The notes: a model not told the origin generated them from the sequence alone. A stretch of 64,000 nt of DNA from Bryobacterales bacterium (GCA_020846745.1 JADLDI010000145.1:45322-109321); one strand, 5' to 3'. Positions 26,835-35,872 are shown, counted from the first letter of the stretch. A program made the numbers and translations.

Positions 26835-28027
26835 TACTGCTTTACCCCTTCGGCGCGCGGTGTTACTAGTTGCCCGGTCCGCAAACGCCCTTGCCCCGCG
26901 ACAATCACCATCTCGCCATCCGACAGCCCATCCACCACCTGAATGCGGTCGGCCTCTTCAATGCCCAGCTTCACGGGCTTGATCGCCACGTGCTTCGCTT
27001 TGTCCACCACATACACCTGCGGATTCGTGGTGGGGTTGACCACGGCCTGCTGCGGCGCCACCAGCACATTGTCGCGGCGCTCCAGAATGATATCGGTCTC
27101 CGCGATCATGCCCGGCTTCAACGCGTGCGCCGGATTCGGAACGTCGATTTCCGTCTCCATCGTGCGCGTCTGCGGCGTCACGCGATTCGAAAACCTCGAC
27201 ACCGACCCGGTGAACGTCTGGTTCAGGCTCGGCACACGCACCGCCACCCGGCTGCCGCGCTTGACGCTCGATATCGCGGATTCCGGTATCGGCACGACCA
27301 GCCGCAGCCTTTCATCGTTCGACAACCGGACCACCGGCAATGCCGACGACGAGGTGCCTGCCGGGATCATGGCGCCCGGATGCACGTAGCGCCGCGTGAT
27401 CACGCCCGAGAACGGCGCGGTCATCCTGGTATAGGCCTCAATCGTCTTCGCGCGTATCTCGCCGGCCGATGAGGCCTGTACCTGCTGCTCCGCCGCCGCC
27501 AATGCGGCGCGTGCGGCGTCCACCTGTTCACGTGCCGCATCCGCACGGGTTTTGGCCTCGTCGATCTCCTGTTGTGCGATCAGGTTGGGCCGCGATTTCA
27601 GCACCGCCGACAACCGGTCGTAGGAAAGCTGTGCCAGCTTGGCTGTCGTCTGCGCGCGCTGCAACTCCACGCGCGACCGTACGACGTCCGCCTCGCTCCG
27701 TGCCCGTCCCGCCGCCGCCTGCGCCACATCCTGCGCCATTTCCGGAACTTCAAGTGTCGCCAGCGGCTGCCCCTTCTGCACCCGGTCGCCGACATCTACG
27801 TTGATTTCGCGGAGGTACCCCGCTACCTTCGCGTGCAACTCCACTTCCTCATACGGCCGGAACTCCGCCGCCAGCGTCACCTTGCGCACAATCGAATCGC
27901 GCTTCACTTGCGACACCGCCACCGGAGTCGCCGCCGGTTCCGCATGTACCTTCTGCTGCTCTTCTGCGTGCTCGCGGCTGCACCCTGCCAGCAGCGCCAA
28001 CGCGCCAACCACCCAGACCATTCGCAT
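26834..28027 (-). CDS. RND efflux periplasmic adaptor (membrane fusion) lipoprotein
   Basis: About 397 residues. The start at 28027 is preceded by AGAGGG at good spacing and gives a lipoprotein signal (VVGALALLAGCSRE). The lipoyl-type motif VAGYLREINVDVGDRVQKGQPLATLE is followed by a long coiled-coil hairpin rich in Ala/Gln/Arg, a beta-barrel (APFSGVITRRYVHPGAMIPAG) and the membrane-proximal domain. It links pump and TolC channel. Its TAA overlaps the pump ATG by one base. Confidence 0.93.
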   Translation of the reverse strand: MRMVWVVGALALLAGCSREHAEEQQKVHAEPAATPVAVSQVKRDSIVRKVTLAAEFRPYEEVELHAKVAGYLREINVDVGDRVQKGQPLATLEVPEMAQDVAQAAAGRARSEADVVRSRVELQRAQTTAKLAQLSYDRLSAVLKSRPNLIAQQEIDEAKTRADAAREQVDAARAALAAAEQQVQASSAGEIRAKTIEAYTRMTAPFSGVITRRYVHPGAMIPAGTSSSALPVVRLSNDERLRLVVPIPESAISSVKRGSRVAVRVPSLNQTFTGSVSRFSNRVTPQTRTMETEIDVPNPAHALKPGMIAETDIILERRDNVLVAPQQAVVNPTTNPQVYVVDKAKHVAIKPVKLGIEEADRIQVVDGLSDGEMVIVAGQGRLRTGQLVTPRAEGVKQ

Positions 28028-28040
28028 TCGATAACCCTCT

Positions 28041-28730
28041 CTAACGCATTTCCTGGACCGCCTGGCGCAAGCGCTCAAGCGAAAACTCGTTCGACCCGCA
28101 TAAGCTCAGCACACGCCGCTCCTCTGCGCTCATCCGTTCCACCCGTGCCGGAATGTCCCCCGCAATTTGAGGTGGAATCGAGACCAGCCCGTGACAGTCG
28201 CCGTGCAGCAGGTCGCCCGTCGCAATCTCGAGACCTGCGATCTCGATCGGATCGCCGAAGCTGATCATGTGCGCGTAGGAGTGCGACACGCATACTGATC
28301 CGGCGTAGACCTGAAAGTCCAAATCGCGCAACGCCGGCAAATCGCGAACGGCGCCGTTTGTCACCGCCGCCACACAGCCCAGCTTCTTGAGAATGTTGGT
28401 ATGCACCTCGCCCCAGATCGCTCCGCAGCCGGGTGTTTCCGTCACATCCTGCAACACCACAATGCGTGGCTCCGGAACACTGAGGATGAAGTTCCACCAG
28501 TCTGTCCGGTCGAAGTATTTGTGGCCTCGCGGCGGCGGACCGCTCGTCCGCACCCGGCCCGTCACTGCGTAGCCCACCACCGGCTTCAATGCCGGAAACA
28601 GTGTCCGCAACCCGGGGCCGGTAAACCCTTCATTCGCCAGGCGCACGTCGAATGTCTCGATTGCGTTTGAGACAGCACAACTGTCGTACCGCTGAAGAGC
28701 CGCAATTTGCTCTTCGCTTAAGCGATCCAT
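28041..28730 (-). CDS. RraA-family protein (HMG/CHA aldolase-like)
   Basis: 229 residues of the RraA/MenG fold: YDSCAVSNAIETFD at the N-terminus, GYAVTGRVRTSG, the central GCGAIWGEVHTNILKKLGCVAAVTNGAVRDLPAL (the conserved G-G...D-G-x-x-R/RD region) and the substrate-loop-like GDLLHGDCHGLVSIP. Members are either metal-dependent aldolases of pyruvate-derived acids or RNase E regulators; the HGDxxGVVxxP motif favours the enzyme branch. The stop is only 13 bases before the efflux adaptor start, so the genes may be co-transcribed. Confidence 0.85.
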   Translation of the reverse strand: MDRLSEEQIAALQRYDSCAVSNAIETFDVRLANEGFTGPGLRTLFPALKPVVGYAVTGRVRTSGPPPRGHKYFDRTDWWNFILSVPEPRIVVLQDVTETPGCGAIWGEVHTNILKKLGCVAAVTNGAVRDLPALRDLDFQVYAGSVCVSHSYAHMISFGDPIEIAGLEIATGDLLHGDCHGLVSIPPQIAGDIPARVERMSAEERRVLSLCGSNEFSLERLRQAVQEMR

Positions 28731-28784
28731 ACTATTCCTCCAGATAAGAAAGACACTACCGGCGTGACAGGGCCGGTTCCGGGC

Positions 28785-29123
28785 TTAGCTTATCGCTGGC
28801 GGAGGCCGAAAGTAAGCGGGGTCGTAGGTGTGTTGAGAAAGCGCCGGAGAACGGTCGACAGCGACGGGCCACCAATTCGGCGTTTCGCCGCGGTCTTCCT
28901 CGACTATCGCCGGCTCGGCCGAAGGCAGCGCCGGAACATCGATATCGGTCCGTGCCCGGTTATCCATCAACTTGACGGCTTTCACCAGGTACGTCTTCTC
29001 CAGGCAATCCTGGCGATACCAGCTCATGCGCGCGTACGTCGCGAGCGCGAATACTAGAAATGCGAGCACACAAAGGGCTGCTTTGCTCCAGAAACCCGGT
29101 GCTTTGCCCATTCTGCCCAGCAT
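28785..29123 (-). CDS. Small single-pass membrane protein, hypothetical
   Basis: 112 residues. One hydrophobic helix (AALCVLAFLVFALATYA, about residues 15-31) is followed by a roughly 80-residue Pro/Asp-rich tail (VPALPSAEPAIVEEDRGETP) with no recognised motif. It lies 54 bases upstream of the RraA-like gene on the same strand. Coding status is likely but not certain; no strong ribosome site is seen. Confidence 0.5.
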   Translation of the reverse strand: MLGRMGKAPGFWSKAALCVLAFLVFALATYARMSWYRQDCLEKTYLVKAVKLMDNRARTDIDVPALPSAEPAIVEEDRGETPNWWPVAVDRSPALSQHTYDPAYFRPPPAIS

Positions 29124-29150
29124 GTGCGGTTTGCTTTACTTGTACCGCGT

Positions 29151-29207
29151 TTGCTCTTGCCGGGTCAATTTCGTTACAATCCCCAAGCAAAGCGATCGGC
29201 TTCGCTT
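29151..29207 (+). promoter_or_regulatory. Promoter and leader hairpin for amidohydrolase gene
   Basis: TTGCTC (29151-29156), an 18-bp spacer and TACAAT (29175-29180) form a plausible sigma-70 promoter. The short leader then contains AAGCGA-TCGGCT-TCGCTT (29190-29207), a 6-bp hairpin, before a strong AGGAGA ribosome site and the ATG at 29229. Confidence 0.55.
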
Positions 29208-29228
29208 GTTCCCAGGAGATCCACTGAA

Positions 29229-30554
29229 ATGAAACGATTCTCGACCGTGGCTGCGCTCGCCGCGGTGCTCGCGTCAGTCGCCCCCGCTGAAAAGCGCGTG
29301 TTGGAAAACGTGACGCTCATTGACGGCACCGGCCGTCCCGCTGTCCAGAATGCCGCTGTCCTGATGATTGACGGCCGCATCCGCTACGCCGGCCCTATGT
29401 CCGGTCTCAAGGCGCCGGACGGTACCGAACACGTCAACATGAAGGGCTTCTATGTGATGCCGGGCATCATGAACATGCACGGCCACCTCGGCAACACCGT
29501 GGGCCTCGTACAAGACCCAAAGAATTTCACCGTCGGCAATCTCACCGCCCAGCTCACTACCTACACGCGCGCCGGCGTCACCACCATTCTCAGCATGGGC
29601 AGCGACCAGCCGCTCGTCTTCGATGTTCGCGACAAACAACGGTCCGGCCGCCCCACGCTCACGCGCATCTTCACGGCTTACCGCGGCTTCACCGGCAAAG
29701 GCGGCTACCCGACAACGGCCATGGGGATGAAGGGCGTGCCGTTTGAAGTGGGCACGGTGGCCGAAGTCGAAAAGGACGTTGCCGAGCTTGCCGCCAAAAA
29801 GGTCGATATCGTCAAAATCTGGGTAGACGATCACTTGGGCAAAGAGCAGAAGATTCCCATGGACCTCTGCAAAGCCATTATCGAGAACGCGCACAAGCGC
29901 GGCCTCAAGGTCGCCGCCCACATCTTCTACCTCGACGACGCGAAGAAGCTGGTCTCCTACGGCCTCGATGGGCTCGCCCACAGCGTTCGCGACAAACCGG
30001 TAGACGCCGAACTCATCAACCTCATGAAGAGCAAAGGCGCCTGGCAGGAAGCCGCCACCATCACCCGCGAGATGTCGATGTTCGTGTACGCCAATCCGCA
30101 AAAGCTGCTCAGCGACCAGTTCTTCCTCAGCCAGGTCGACGCCAGCGTCATCAAGGCCCTGAAGAGCCCCGAGTATCAGAAGAAAGCCGCGTCGGACAAA
30201 GATTTCAACAAGTGGCCCGTGTTCACCGAAACCGCCAAGAAGAACCTGAAGAAACTCGTCGATTCCGGCGTGAAGTACTCCTTCGGCACCGACACCGGTC
30301 CCCCGGCGCGCTTCTCCGGCTACTTCGAGCACTGGGAAATGGAGCTGATGGCCGAAGCGGGACTGACACCCAGCCAGATCATCCAGTCGTTCTCGAAAAA
30401 CGCCGCCGAATTCCTGGGTGTCTCCAAAGATCTCGGCACAGTCGAGGCCGGCCACTGGGCCGATCTTGTGGTCCTTCGTAAGAACCCGCTCGACAACATC
30501 CGCAACACGCGTGAAATCGAAGCCGTGTTCATCGCCGGCAATAAGGTCAAATAG
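29229..30554 (+). CDS. Exported amidohydrolase-family protein
   Basis: 441 residues from the ATG at 29229, chosen for the preceding AGGAGA and the signal peptide (FSTVAALAAVLASVAPAE). The mature protein is an imidazolonepropionase-like amidohydrolase: ENVTLIDGTGRPAVQNAAVL, VMPGIMNMHGHLG (metal-binding HxH), VDIVKIWVDD, KVAAHIFYLDDAKK, YSFGTDTGPPARF with the Asp ligand, and LGTVEAGHWADLVVLRKNPL at the end. It probably cleaves an amide or ester bond of a small compound outside the cytoplasm. The epimerase-like gene follows 10 bases later with its own AGGAGAG. Confidence 0.88.
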   Translation: MKRFSTVAALAAVLASVAPAEKRVLENVTLIDGTGRPAVQNAAVLMIDGRIRYAGPMSGLKAPDGTEHVNMKGFYVMPGIMNMHGHLGNTVGLVQDPKNFTVGNLTAQLTTYTRAGVTTILSMGSDQPLVFDVRDKQRSGRPTLTRIFTAYRGFTGKGGYPTTAMGMKGVPFEVGTVAEVEKDVAELAAKKVDIVKIWVDDHLGKEQKIPMDLCKAIIENAHKRGLKVAAHIFYLDDAKKLVSYGLDGLAHSVRDKPVDAELINLMKSKGAWQEAATITREMSMFVYANPQKLLSDQFFLSQVDASVIKALKSPEYQKKAASDKDFNKWPVFTETAKKNLKKLVDSGVKYSFGTDTGPPARFSGYFEHWEMELMAEAGLTPSQIIQSFSKNAAEFLGVSKDLGTVEAGHWADLVVLRKNPLDNIRNTREIEAVFIAGNKVK

Positions 30555-30564
30555 GAGAGAGCTG

Positions 30565-31509
30565 ATGAATCTGACCCGTCGCGAACTTCTGGCCGGCGCC
30601 CTGTCGTCCACGCTCCTTTCCGCGGCGCCCAAGTCCCGGTACACCGTCGGCATCACCACCAATACCCGCGGCGGGTGGGAAAACGATGTCTGGCAGTCGT
30701 TCCACGATGCGCAGGCGATCGGCTACCGCAACGTCGAGTCGTTTATCCATTACTTTGTCGACTTCTGGGACAACCCGCAGGAACTCAAGAAGCGCATCGA
30801 CGACATCGGCGTCGCCTTCGTCACCATCTCCAATGGGGGACCCCTCGAGATGCACTTCGAAGATGCCGCCAAACATGACAAGATCGTTGCCGATCACCTG
30901 AAGCTGGCGCGATTCATCAAGAACTTCGGCTGCAACCATCTCAAGATCAACCTCGGTCCCCGCCGTCCCCAGGGCACAACCGCAGACGACCTCAAGTACA
31001 TGGCCGACGCTTTGAATAAGGTGGGCGCCAGGCTGACGGAAGAGGGTGTCAAGCTCGCGCCGCACGCCCACATGTGGTCGCAGTTTGAAAACCGCAAAGA
31101 GATCGACTATGTCCTCGCCAACACCGATCCTAAGCACGTCTATTTCGTCCTCGATACCGGGCATATCACCCTCGCTGGAATCGATCCCGTAGAACTGGCG
31201 GGCAAACTGGGCCACCGAATCCTCGAGTTCCACCTCAAGGATTGCAAACCCGAGTGGAAGGGCGGCGCAAAAACGCGTCTCGACCGCCCGGATATGATGA
31301 ACGACCCGCCGTTCCACCACCTCGGCTATGGCGGCGTCGACTTCCCGCGAATCAAAGCCACGCTCGACAAAATCGGCTGGCAGGGCTTCTGGACCGTTGA
31401 ACTCGACTCCTCGCCAACCCTCGGCCCCAAAGAGAGCGCCCGCCGCAGCTTCGTGTATCTAAAGGAACGTCTAAAGCTGCACCCCAGCTCTTTCGCGCCC
31501 CGCACATAG
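30565..31509 (+). CDS. Tat-exported sugar phosphate isomerase/epimerase-like TIM barrel
   Basis: 314 residues beginning MNLTRRELLAGALSSTLL, a twin-arginine signal. AP-endonuclease-2/xylose isomerase-like TIM-barrel features follow: WQSFHDAQAIGYRNVE, ITISNGG-like strands, NHLKINLGPRRP, KLAPHAHMWSQFEN, YFVLDTGHITLAGIDP, LEFHLKDCKPEW and FWTVELDSSPTLGPKESARRS. His, Asp and Glu at strand ends would bind metal. Acidobacteria carry many such exported barrels; the substrate is not known. AGGAGAG precedes the ATG. Confidence 0.86.
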   Translation: MNLTRRELLAGALSSTLLSAAPKSRYTVGITTNTRGGWENDVWQSFHDAQAIGYRNVESFIHYFVDFWDNPQELKKRIDDIGVAFVTISNGGPLEMHFEDAAKHDKIVADHLKLARFIKNFGCNHLKINLGPRRPQGTTADDLKYMADALNKVGARLTEEGVKLAPHAHMWSQFENRKEIDYVLANTDPKHVYFVLDTGHITLAGIDPVELAGKLGHRILEFHLKDCKPEWKGGAKTRLDRPDMMNDPPFHHLGYGGVDFPRIKATLDKIGWQGFWTVELDSSPTLGPKESARRSFVYLKERLKLHPSSFAPRT

Positions 31510-31662
31510 ACGAACCGTAATATTCGTCTCATGCATCCGATAAGGTAACTGACGGCCCACGCCGGCTTCGCAAGAAAGGCAGTCTACGTGCTCCGTTGTC
31601 AGGTAGAACGAGGTACTGGCAAATGCTATTCTGTAGGTGCCTCGTAGGGAAGGGGCAGCAAC

Positions 31663-31953
31663 TTGGACGATCGACTCAAAGAATTGATGCAAGAGCTCGG
31701 TAACGCGATCAATGAGTCGCTCTCAGACTCAGATCGTATTGCTGCGGCGATCGGCGAAATCAAGCGAGCCGGATACGACGTTTTCCTGGTGCTGGAAGCT
31801 ACCATCGGCTTCAACAAACGTGAAGATTCCGAAGAGGAAGAGGGAGACGTTGTCGATGTACAGACCATCCCGGCCTCGGAACGTATTCGTTGGACTTCGC
31901 AAGATGCGAAATTTCTCAAAGCTCTCAAGATCTCTGTTGAGGATGAGGGTTAA
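31663..31953 (+). CDS. Small acidic protein of unknown function
   Basis: 96 residues starting with TTG at 31663, preceded by AGGGAAGGGG at good spacing. The N-terminal half is amphipathic helical (RLKELMQELGNAINESLSDS), then AAIGEIKRAGYDVFLVLEATIGF, an acidic stretch EDSEEEEGD, and SQDAKFLKALKISVEDEG. The regular pattern and ribosome site argue that it is real. No family is recognised. Its end nearly touches the convergent GT4 gene. Confidence 0.65.
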   Translation: MDDRLKELMQELGNAINESLSDSDRIAAAIGEIKRAGYDVFLVLEATIGFNKREDSEEEEGDVVDVQTIPASERIRWTSQDAKFLKALKISVEDEG

Positions 31954-31957
31954 TTGA

Positions 31958-33004
31958 TCAAATCATCCGGGCGTCCTGCGGGACGCCCAACAACTTCTTA
32001 TAAACTGCTACTGTTTGTCTGACGGTTTGGTCCCACCTGAACTGCTTTACCCGCTCGTAACCGCTCGCAACAAGTTTCGCTCGTAAACTGCGATCGTTCG
32101 CCAGCCGCTCGAGCCCGCCGGCGATTTCGTCTTCCCGCATCGGGTCGACCAGCAGCGCCGCCTCGCCCGCCACCTCCGGCAATGCCGACCGGTTTGCCGT
32201 CAACACGGGCACGCCGGCCATCATCGCTTCCAATACGGGTATCCCAAACCCTTCGTCGAGCGACGGAAACGCGAAGATGCTCGCTCGTGCGTAATAGTCC
32301 GCCAACTCTACATCGCTGATCCAACCGGTTCGAACGATATCTCGACGCCGGGGACTTTCCTCAATCGCTCTCACAACCTCAGCGGATTCATATCCTTCCG
32401 ATCCCGCCAGTACCAATTTCCACCCCGCCGGCAGCGCTCGAAATGCGCGCACCAGCCTGGTCGTGTTTTTCCGCTTCTGTAACGCGCCGACACAAAGTAC
32501 TAACTGCTCGCGCGACCGCGCAGGAAATTCCCGAAATCGCACCCCGTGATGCGTCACCGTAATACGGTCGTTTTCCACCCCAAGCAGATCGTGCACCTGC
32601 GACGCTGTGAATGCCGACACCGCGATAATGTGATCGGCTCGCGCCACTGCTTCGCGAGCCTGCTCTCTAAACCGCGCGCGAAACTCGGGCGTTGAGTAAT
32701 CGCCGGTCATCACAAACAGGTCGTGGAACGTAACCACGGCACGCTTCAGCCGTGCTTTCGGTAACCGCTGGTTTAGCCCGTGGAACAGCTCGGCCCGGGG
32801 AGTACGGCCATCGAACAGCAACCCGCGCCGGCAGCCGGAAGGCAGGCGTTCTTTCCACGACCGTAGATACCGGTGGGGCCGGTAACACCACACCCAACGC
32901 GCAAAATCAGTCTGCGCCAGTCCCCATAGTAGTTCCCGTGAGTAAACGCCAACGCCGCTTAAGTGCTCACCGGCGCTGTAAGTGGCGTCCAACGCGATTT
33001 TCAA
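31958..33004 (-). CDS. Family 4 glycosyltransferase (GT-B)
   Basis: 348 residues. The N-terminus KIALDATYSAGEHLSGVGVYSRELL and the C-terminal donor-binding region (VGALQKRKNTTRLVRAFRAL, AGSEGYES, ASIFAFPSLDEGFGIPVLEAMMAGVPVLTANRSALPEVAGEAALLVDP, with the E-x7-E motif) are classic for nucleotide-sugar dependent mannosyl/rhamnosyl-type transferases. Its start lies 38 bases inside the preceding response-regulator-like gene, so translation is probably coupled. Confidence 0.92.
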   Translation of the reverse strand: MKIALDATYSAGEHLSGVGVYSRELLWGLAQTDFARWVWCYRPHRYLRSWKERLPSGCRRGLLFDGRTPRAELFHGLNQRLPKARLKRAVVTFHDLFVMTGDYSTPEFRARFREQAREAVARADHIIAVSAFTASQVHDLLGVENDRITVTHHGVRFREFPARSREQLVLCVGALQKRKNTTRLVRAFRALPAGWKLVLAGSEGYESAEVVRAIEESPRRRDIVRTGWISDVELADYYARASIFAFPSLDEGFGIPVLEAMMAGVPVLTANRSALPEVAGEAALLVDPMREDEIAGGLERLANDRSLRAKLVASGYERVKQFRWDQTVRQTVAVYKKLLGVPQDARMI

Positions 33005-33806
33005 CGCCGTTATTGTCGCACAAGGCTTCGCGTGCTTCGGCGCCGCTTACCGTATACACCTGCCCGTAACCCGTAAGCACCGCTCGCAGCCGCTGCAGGC
33101 GCAAAGCTGACTCGACGTCGTTCTCGCTCAGGCCGGCCATCACAAACACGCGCTCGTCCAGGCGGCCCAGCAGGTCGCTTTCCGTGCGCTCGCGATACAG
33201 ACAGTCCACCAGGCGGATGGCCGCCAGGTCGGGGTCCGGATCGTTCGATGGGAGTTCCACTTCCACCAGGAATGTCAGCAGGTCGTACTTCTCGGCCAGG
33301 TGCAGGTCGCGCAAGGCCATCTGGCGGAAGCCCTTGGCGTTCAGCACGCCCGTCAGCTCGTCCACCATCGATACGTTCCGCTGCGCTACCAGCATCCGGT
33401 TGCGTTCAATCGAACAGCGCAGCGCACGGTCGAGCGGTACGCAGTCGAGTTCGCTCTCGAGCAGATAGTCCTGGGCGCCGTTCTTCACCAACCCGACACC
33501 TAACAATTCGTCGTCTGAACTGATCAGCGTCACCACCGGCGTTTCGGGCGCGGCGCGCCGCAAAGCCCAGAATGCGGGTAACGCCGCTTCCATCACCGCG
33601 GCCTGGTCGAACAACACCACGTCGAACGGACTACGCCGCAGCTCGTCGGCTGCCTCCTGCACCTCTACCGCATACGTGCGCTCCCACCCGCCGCGAAAGC
33701 CGCGGGCAAAGCGCGTCTCATCTATTTCGGTGAAGGCTTCTTCCAGAAGCAACACGCGATCCGGATCGCTTCCGGCGATCAACACTCGGTTTGGCCTCTC
33801 GTTCAC
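32967..33806 (-). CDS. Degenerate response regulator with degenerate GGDEF domain
   Basis: 279 residues. Residues 1-125 look like a receiver domain (NRVLIAGSDPDRVLLLEEAF, SPFDVVLFDQ with the phospho-Asp position, VTLISSDDE). The conserved lysine is not found (GAQDYLLESELD) and the acidic pair is altered. Residues 145-250 resemble a diguanylate cyclase domain (VDELTGVLNAKGFRQMALRDL). The catalytic GGDEF position reads RLDERVFV, so the domain should not make c-di-GMP. It is therefore probably a sensory or protein-binding module. It is followed by a coupled GT4 gene and preceded by a sigma-54 activator. Confidence 0.72.
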   Translation of the reverse strand: MNERPNRVLIAGSDPDRVLLLEEAFTEIDETRFARGFRGGWERTYAVEVQEAADELRRSPFDVVLFDQAAVMEAALPAFWALRRAAPETPVVTLISSDDELLGVGLVKNGAQDYLLESELDCVPLDRALRCSIERNRMLVAQRNVSMVDELTGVLNAKGFRQMALRDLHLAEKYDLLTFLVEVELPSNDPDPDLAAIRLVDCLYRERTESDLLGRLDERVFVMAGLSENDVESALRLQRLRAVLTGYGQVYTVSGAEAREALCDNNGVENRVGRHLQRR

Positions 33807-33818
33807 TGCAAGACCTCT

Positions 33819-34832
33819 TTATTCAGCTAACTTGTATTCTTTCAACTTCCGGTACAGTGTCGTGCGCCCTATGCCCAGTAGTGATGCCGCCACATTCCGA
33901 TCCCCTTTAGTCACCCGCAACGCATTTAGAATGGCTCGCCTCTCCAGTTCCGCCAGCGGAATCACCGGCTGTGGCGACGCGCCGTTCATCTCCGGTATGT
34001 CCGCCACCGCCGCCGCCAGCGCCGGCAATCCCGGTTGCAGCGTGTCGGGCCACTGCTTGCGCAGATGATTCTGTACCTGCGACGGCAGGTTCTTCACATC
34101 CACCAGCGGACCCGAGTTCACGGCCACAATCTGATGTACGCAGTTCTCCAGTTCGCGCACGTTGCCCGGCCAGTCGTAACTCATCATCGCGTCCATCGCG
34201 CTATCGGTCAGTTGGTAGTTGCCGGGATAGCGTGCCAGAAAATGATCGATCAGCACGGCGATGTCGTCCTTGCGCTCGCGCAGCGGCGACAACCGCACCG
34301 TCACCACGTTCAACCGGAAGTACAGGTCCGCGCGAAACGTACCGCGCTTCACTTCCGCTGCCAGGTCGCGATTAGTGGCGGCGATAATCCGGAAATCCGA
34401 ATGACGTGTCACCGGCGACCCCACCGGGCGGAACTGCTTCTCTTCCAGCACGCGCAACAGCTTGGCCTGCATCTCCATCGGCAGTTCTCCGATCTCGTCG
34501 AAGAACGCCGTGCCCCCATGCGCCATCTCCACCAATCCCACCTTTGTATTCACCGCCCCCGTGAACGAACCCTTCAGGTGGCCGAACAATTCCGACTCGG
34601 CCAGCGTCGCCACGATACTCGAACAGTCGATCACCACAAAGTTGCCCTGCGGCGATGAGTTAAATAAGGTACGCGCCAGCAAGCCTTTACCGGTTCCCGT
34701 CTCGCCCAACACCAGTAACGGACAGCGCATCTGCGCAAACCGGTCGACGTTCTTGAGCAGCGCCTTTGTCCGGTCGGACACGCCGACGATCGGGAGACCT
34801 TCCAGGCGAGGGGCGGCGGCTGTATGCGACAT
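33819..34832 (-). CDS. Sigma-54-dependent transcriptional activator (no receiver domain)
   Basis: 337 residues. The AAA+ domain holds Walker A GETGTGKGL, the sigma-54-contacting GSFTGA loop, Walker B GGTAFFDEI and the arginine-finger region. A Fis-type HTH closes the protein (RAILNALRVTKGDRNVAASLLGIGRTTLYRKLKEY). It lacks any N-terminal regulatory domain, having only about 20 residues before the ATPase, so its control must come from elsewhere, perhaps the degenerate response regulator 12 bases downstream. Confidence 0.92.
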   Translation of the reverse strand: MSHTAAAPRLEGLPIVGVSDRTKALLKNVDRFAQMRCPLLVLGETGTGKGLLARTLFNSSPQGNFVVIDCSSIVATLAESELFGHLKGSFTGAVNTKVGLVEMAHGGTAFFDEIGELPMEMQAKLLRVLEEKQFRPVGSPVTRHSDFRIIAATNRDLAAEVKRGTFRADLYFRLNVVTVRLSPLRERKDDIAVLIDHFLARYPGNYQLTDSAMDAMMSYDWPGNVRELENCVHQIVAVNSGPLVDVKNLPSQVQNHLRKQWPDTLQPGLPALAAAVADIPEMNGASPQPVIPLAELERRAILNALRVTKGDRNVAASLLGIGRTTLYRKLKEYKLAE

Positions 34833-34878
34833 TTTGCTTCTCGAAACAGTAGTCGCCGCAGCCGCTCGGTTCTCTCAA

Positions 34879-35667
34879 TCAAGTCATGTCGTCGAAACGC
34901 ACTACAAACGCGTCGGGGTATTCGCCATGGATTTCGTTCTTGAGCCGCTCTGCCTCTGCCGCGGTCCGGTATATCCCTATCACTACGCGCCAATACCCAT
35001 TCGAACTAAGCGAGATATTCGCCACGCGGCTGCTGCGCACCAACGCATCGCGTAACTGCGCGGCGCCCGATTTCTCGCGGAACGATCCGACCTGCACTCC
35101 CCATCGCCCTTTCGGTAGCTGCGTGACCGTAACCGGTGGAGGTACGGCCGGCGCCGGCGGTTGCGGCTTAGCCTGTTTGGGCTGACGGCGCGACGTCGTC
35201 GTCGCCGCCGGAACCGGTGGAGGCTGCGGCGGATTCGCCGGCGGAGGAATCACCGTCAGCCTCACCTTTGCGATGCCCGCATTGATCATCTCGACATCGC
35301 GCGCCGCGGCTCGCGACAGATCGATAATGCGTCCCCGCACAAACGGACCGCGATCGGTGATGCGTACAACCGTCTCTTCCCCGTTATCGAGGTTCTGTAC
35401 GCGCACCCACGTGCCGAACACCCAGTTACGATGAGCCGCGGTCATCTGTTCCATGTCATATACTTCGCCGCTCGCCGTGCGCCGCCCATGATACGGATAC
35501 CCGTACCAGCTCGCGATTCCCTTCTGTTGTGTGCCGATCTTTGGTGTCACTGCTTTCGCCGGACGCCTTCCCCCGCATCCTGTCGCCGCCAGCGCTGCAC
35601 CGAGCGCAATCAGTGCCGCCGCCTTCGCGATCGCAGCGGCTCTCTTGCGGTTTTCCCCAAGTCCCAT
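34879..35667 (-). CDS. rlpA: RlpA-like septal lipoprotein with SPOR domain
   Basis: 262 residues from ATG 35667. A lipoprotein signal ends in LAATGCGG. The double-psi beta-barrel domain is KGIASWYGYPYHGRRTASGEVYD ... VRITDRGPFVRGRIIDLSRAAARDV, the catalytic RlpA fold that cuts denuded glycan strands at the division septum. A Pro/Gln-rich linker and a C-terminal SPOR domain (RWGVQVGSFREKSGAAQLRDAL) that binds denuded peptidoglycan follow. An in-frame ATG at 35772 exists but would put a charged stretch before the signal. Confidence 0.92.
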   Translation of the reverse strand: MGLGENRKRAAAIAKAAALIALGAALAATGCGGRRPAKAVTPKIGTQQKGIASWYGYPYHGRRTASGEVYDMEQMTAAHRNWVFGTWVRVQNLDNGEETVVRITDRGPFVRGRIIDLSRAAARDVEMINAGIAKVRLTVIPPPANPPQPPPVPAATTTSRRQPKQAKPQPPAPAVPPPVTVTQLPKGRWGVQVGSFREKSGAAQLRDALVRSSRVANISLSSNGYWRVVIGIYRTAAEAERLKNEIHGEYPDAFVVRFDDMT

Positions 35668-35785
35668 CGGCTTTCGTGGCTTCAATTCGGACCTCCGCGC
35701 CTTAAAAACAATTCTACCTTGCAGCGTTTTTTGTCGCTCAGCGCTTCCTTCGCCTCGCTCCGCGTCGCGCATTTGTGTTTTTCTC

Positions 35786-35814
35786 TTGACTTTTACTCCG
35801 GATGACTTTATATA
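35786..35814 (+). promoter_or_regulatory. Sigma-70 promoter of the 24-residue peptide gene
   Basis: TTGACT (35786-35791), 17-bp spacer, TATATA (35809-35814): close to consensus in an otherwise GC-rich region. Transcription would begin near 35822, about 50 bases before the ATG at 35873. Confidence 0.72.
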
Positions 35815-35872
35815 TGAATCACACTGCGATTCTCACGGATCGCAAATTTTGATGTTAGGGAGAATCTAATCA

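Noticed and set aside
29274..30662. 462-codon minus-strand frame opposite the amidohydrolase
   Set aside because: Antisense to a gene with clear catalytic motifs and a strong ribosome site; composition is that of a shadow frame.
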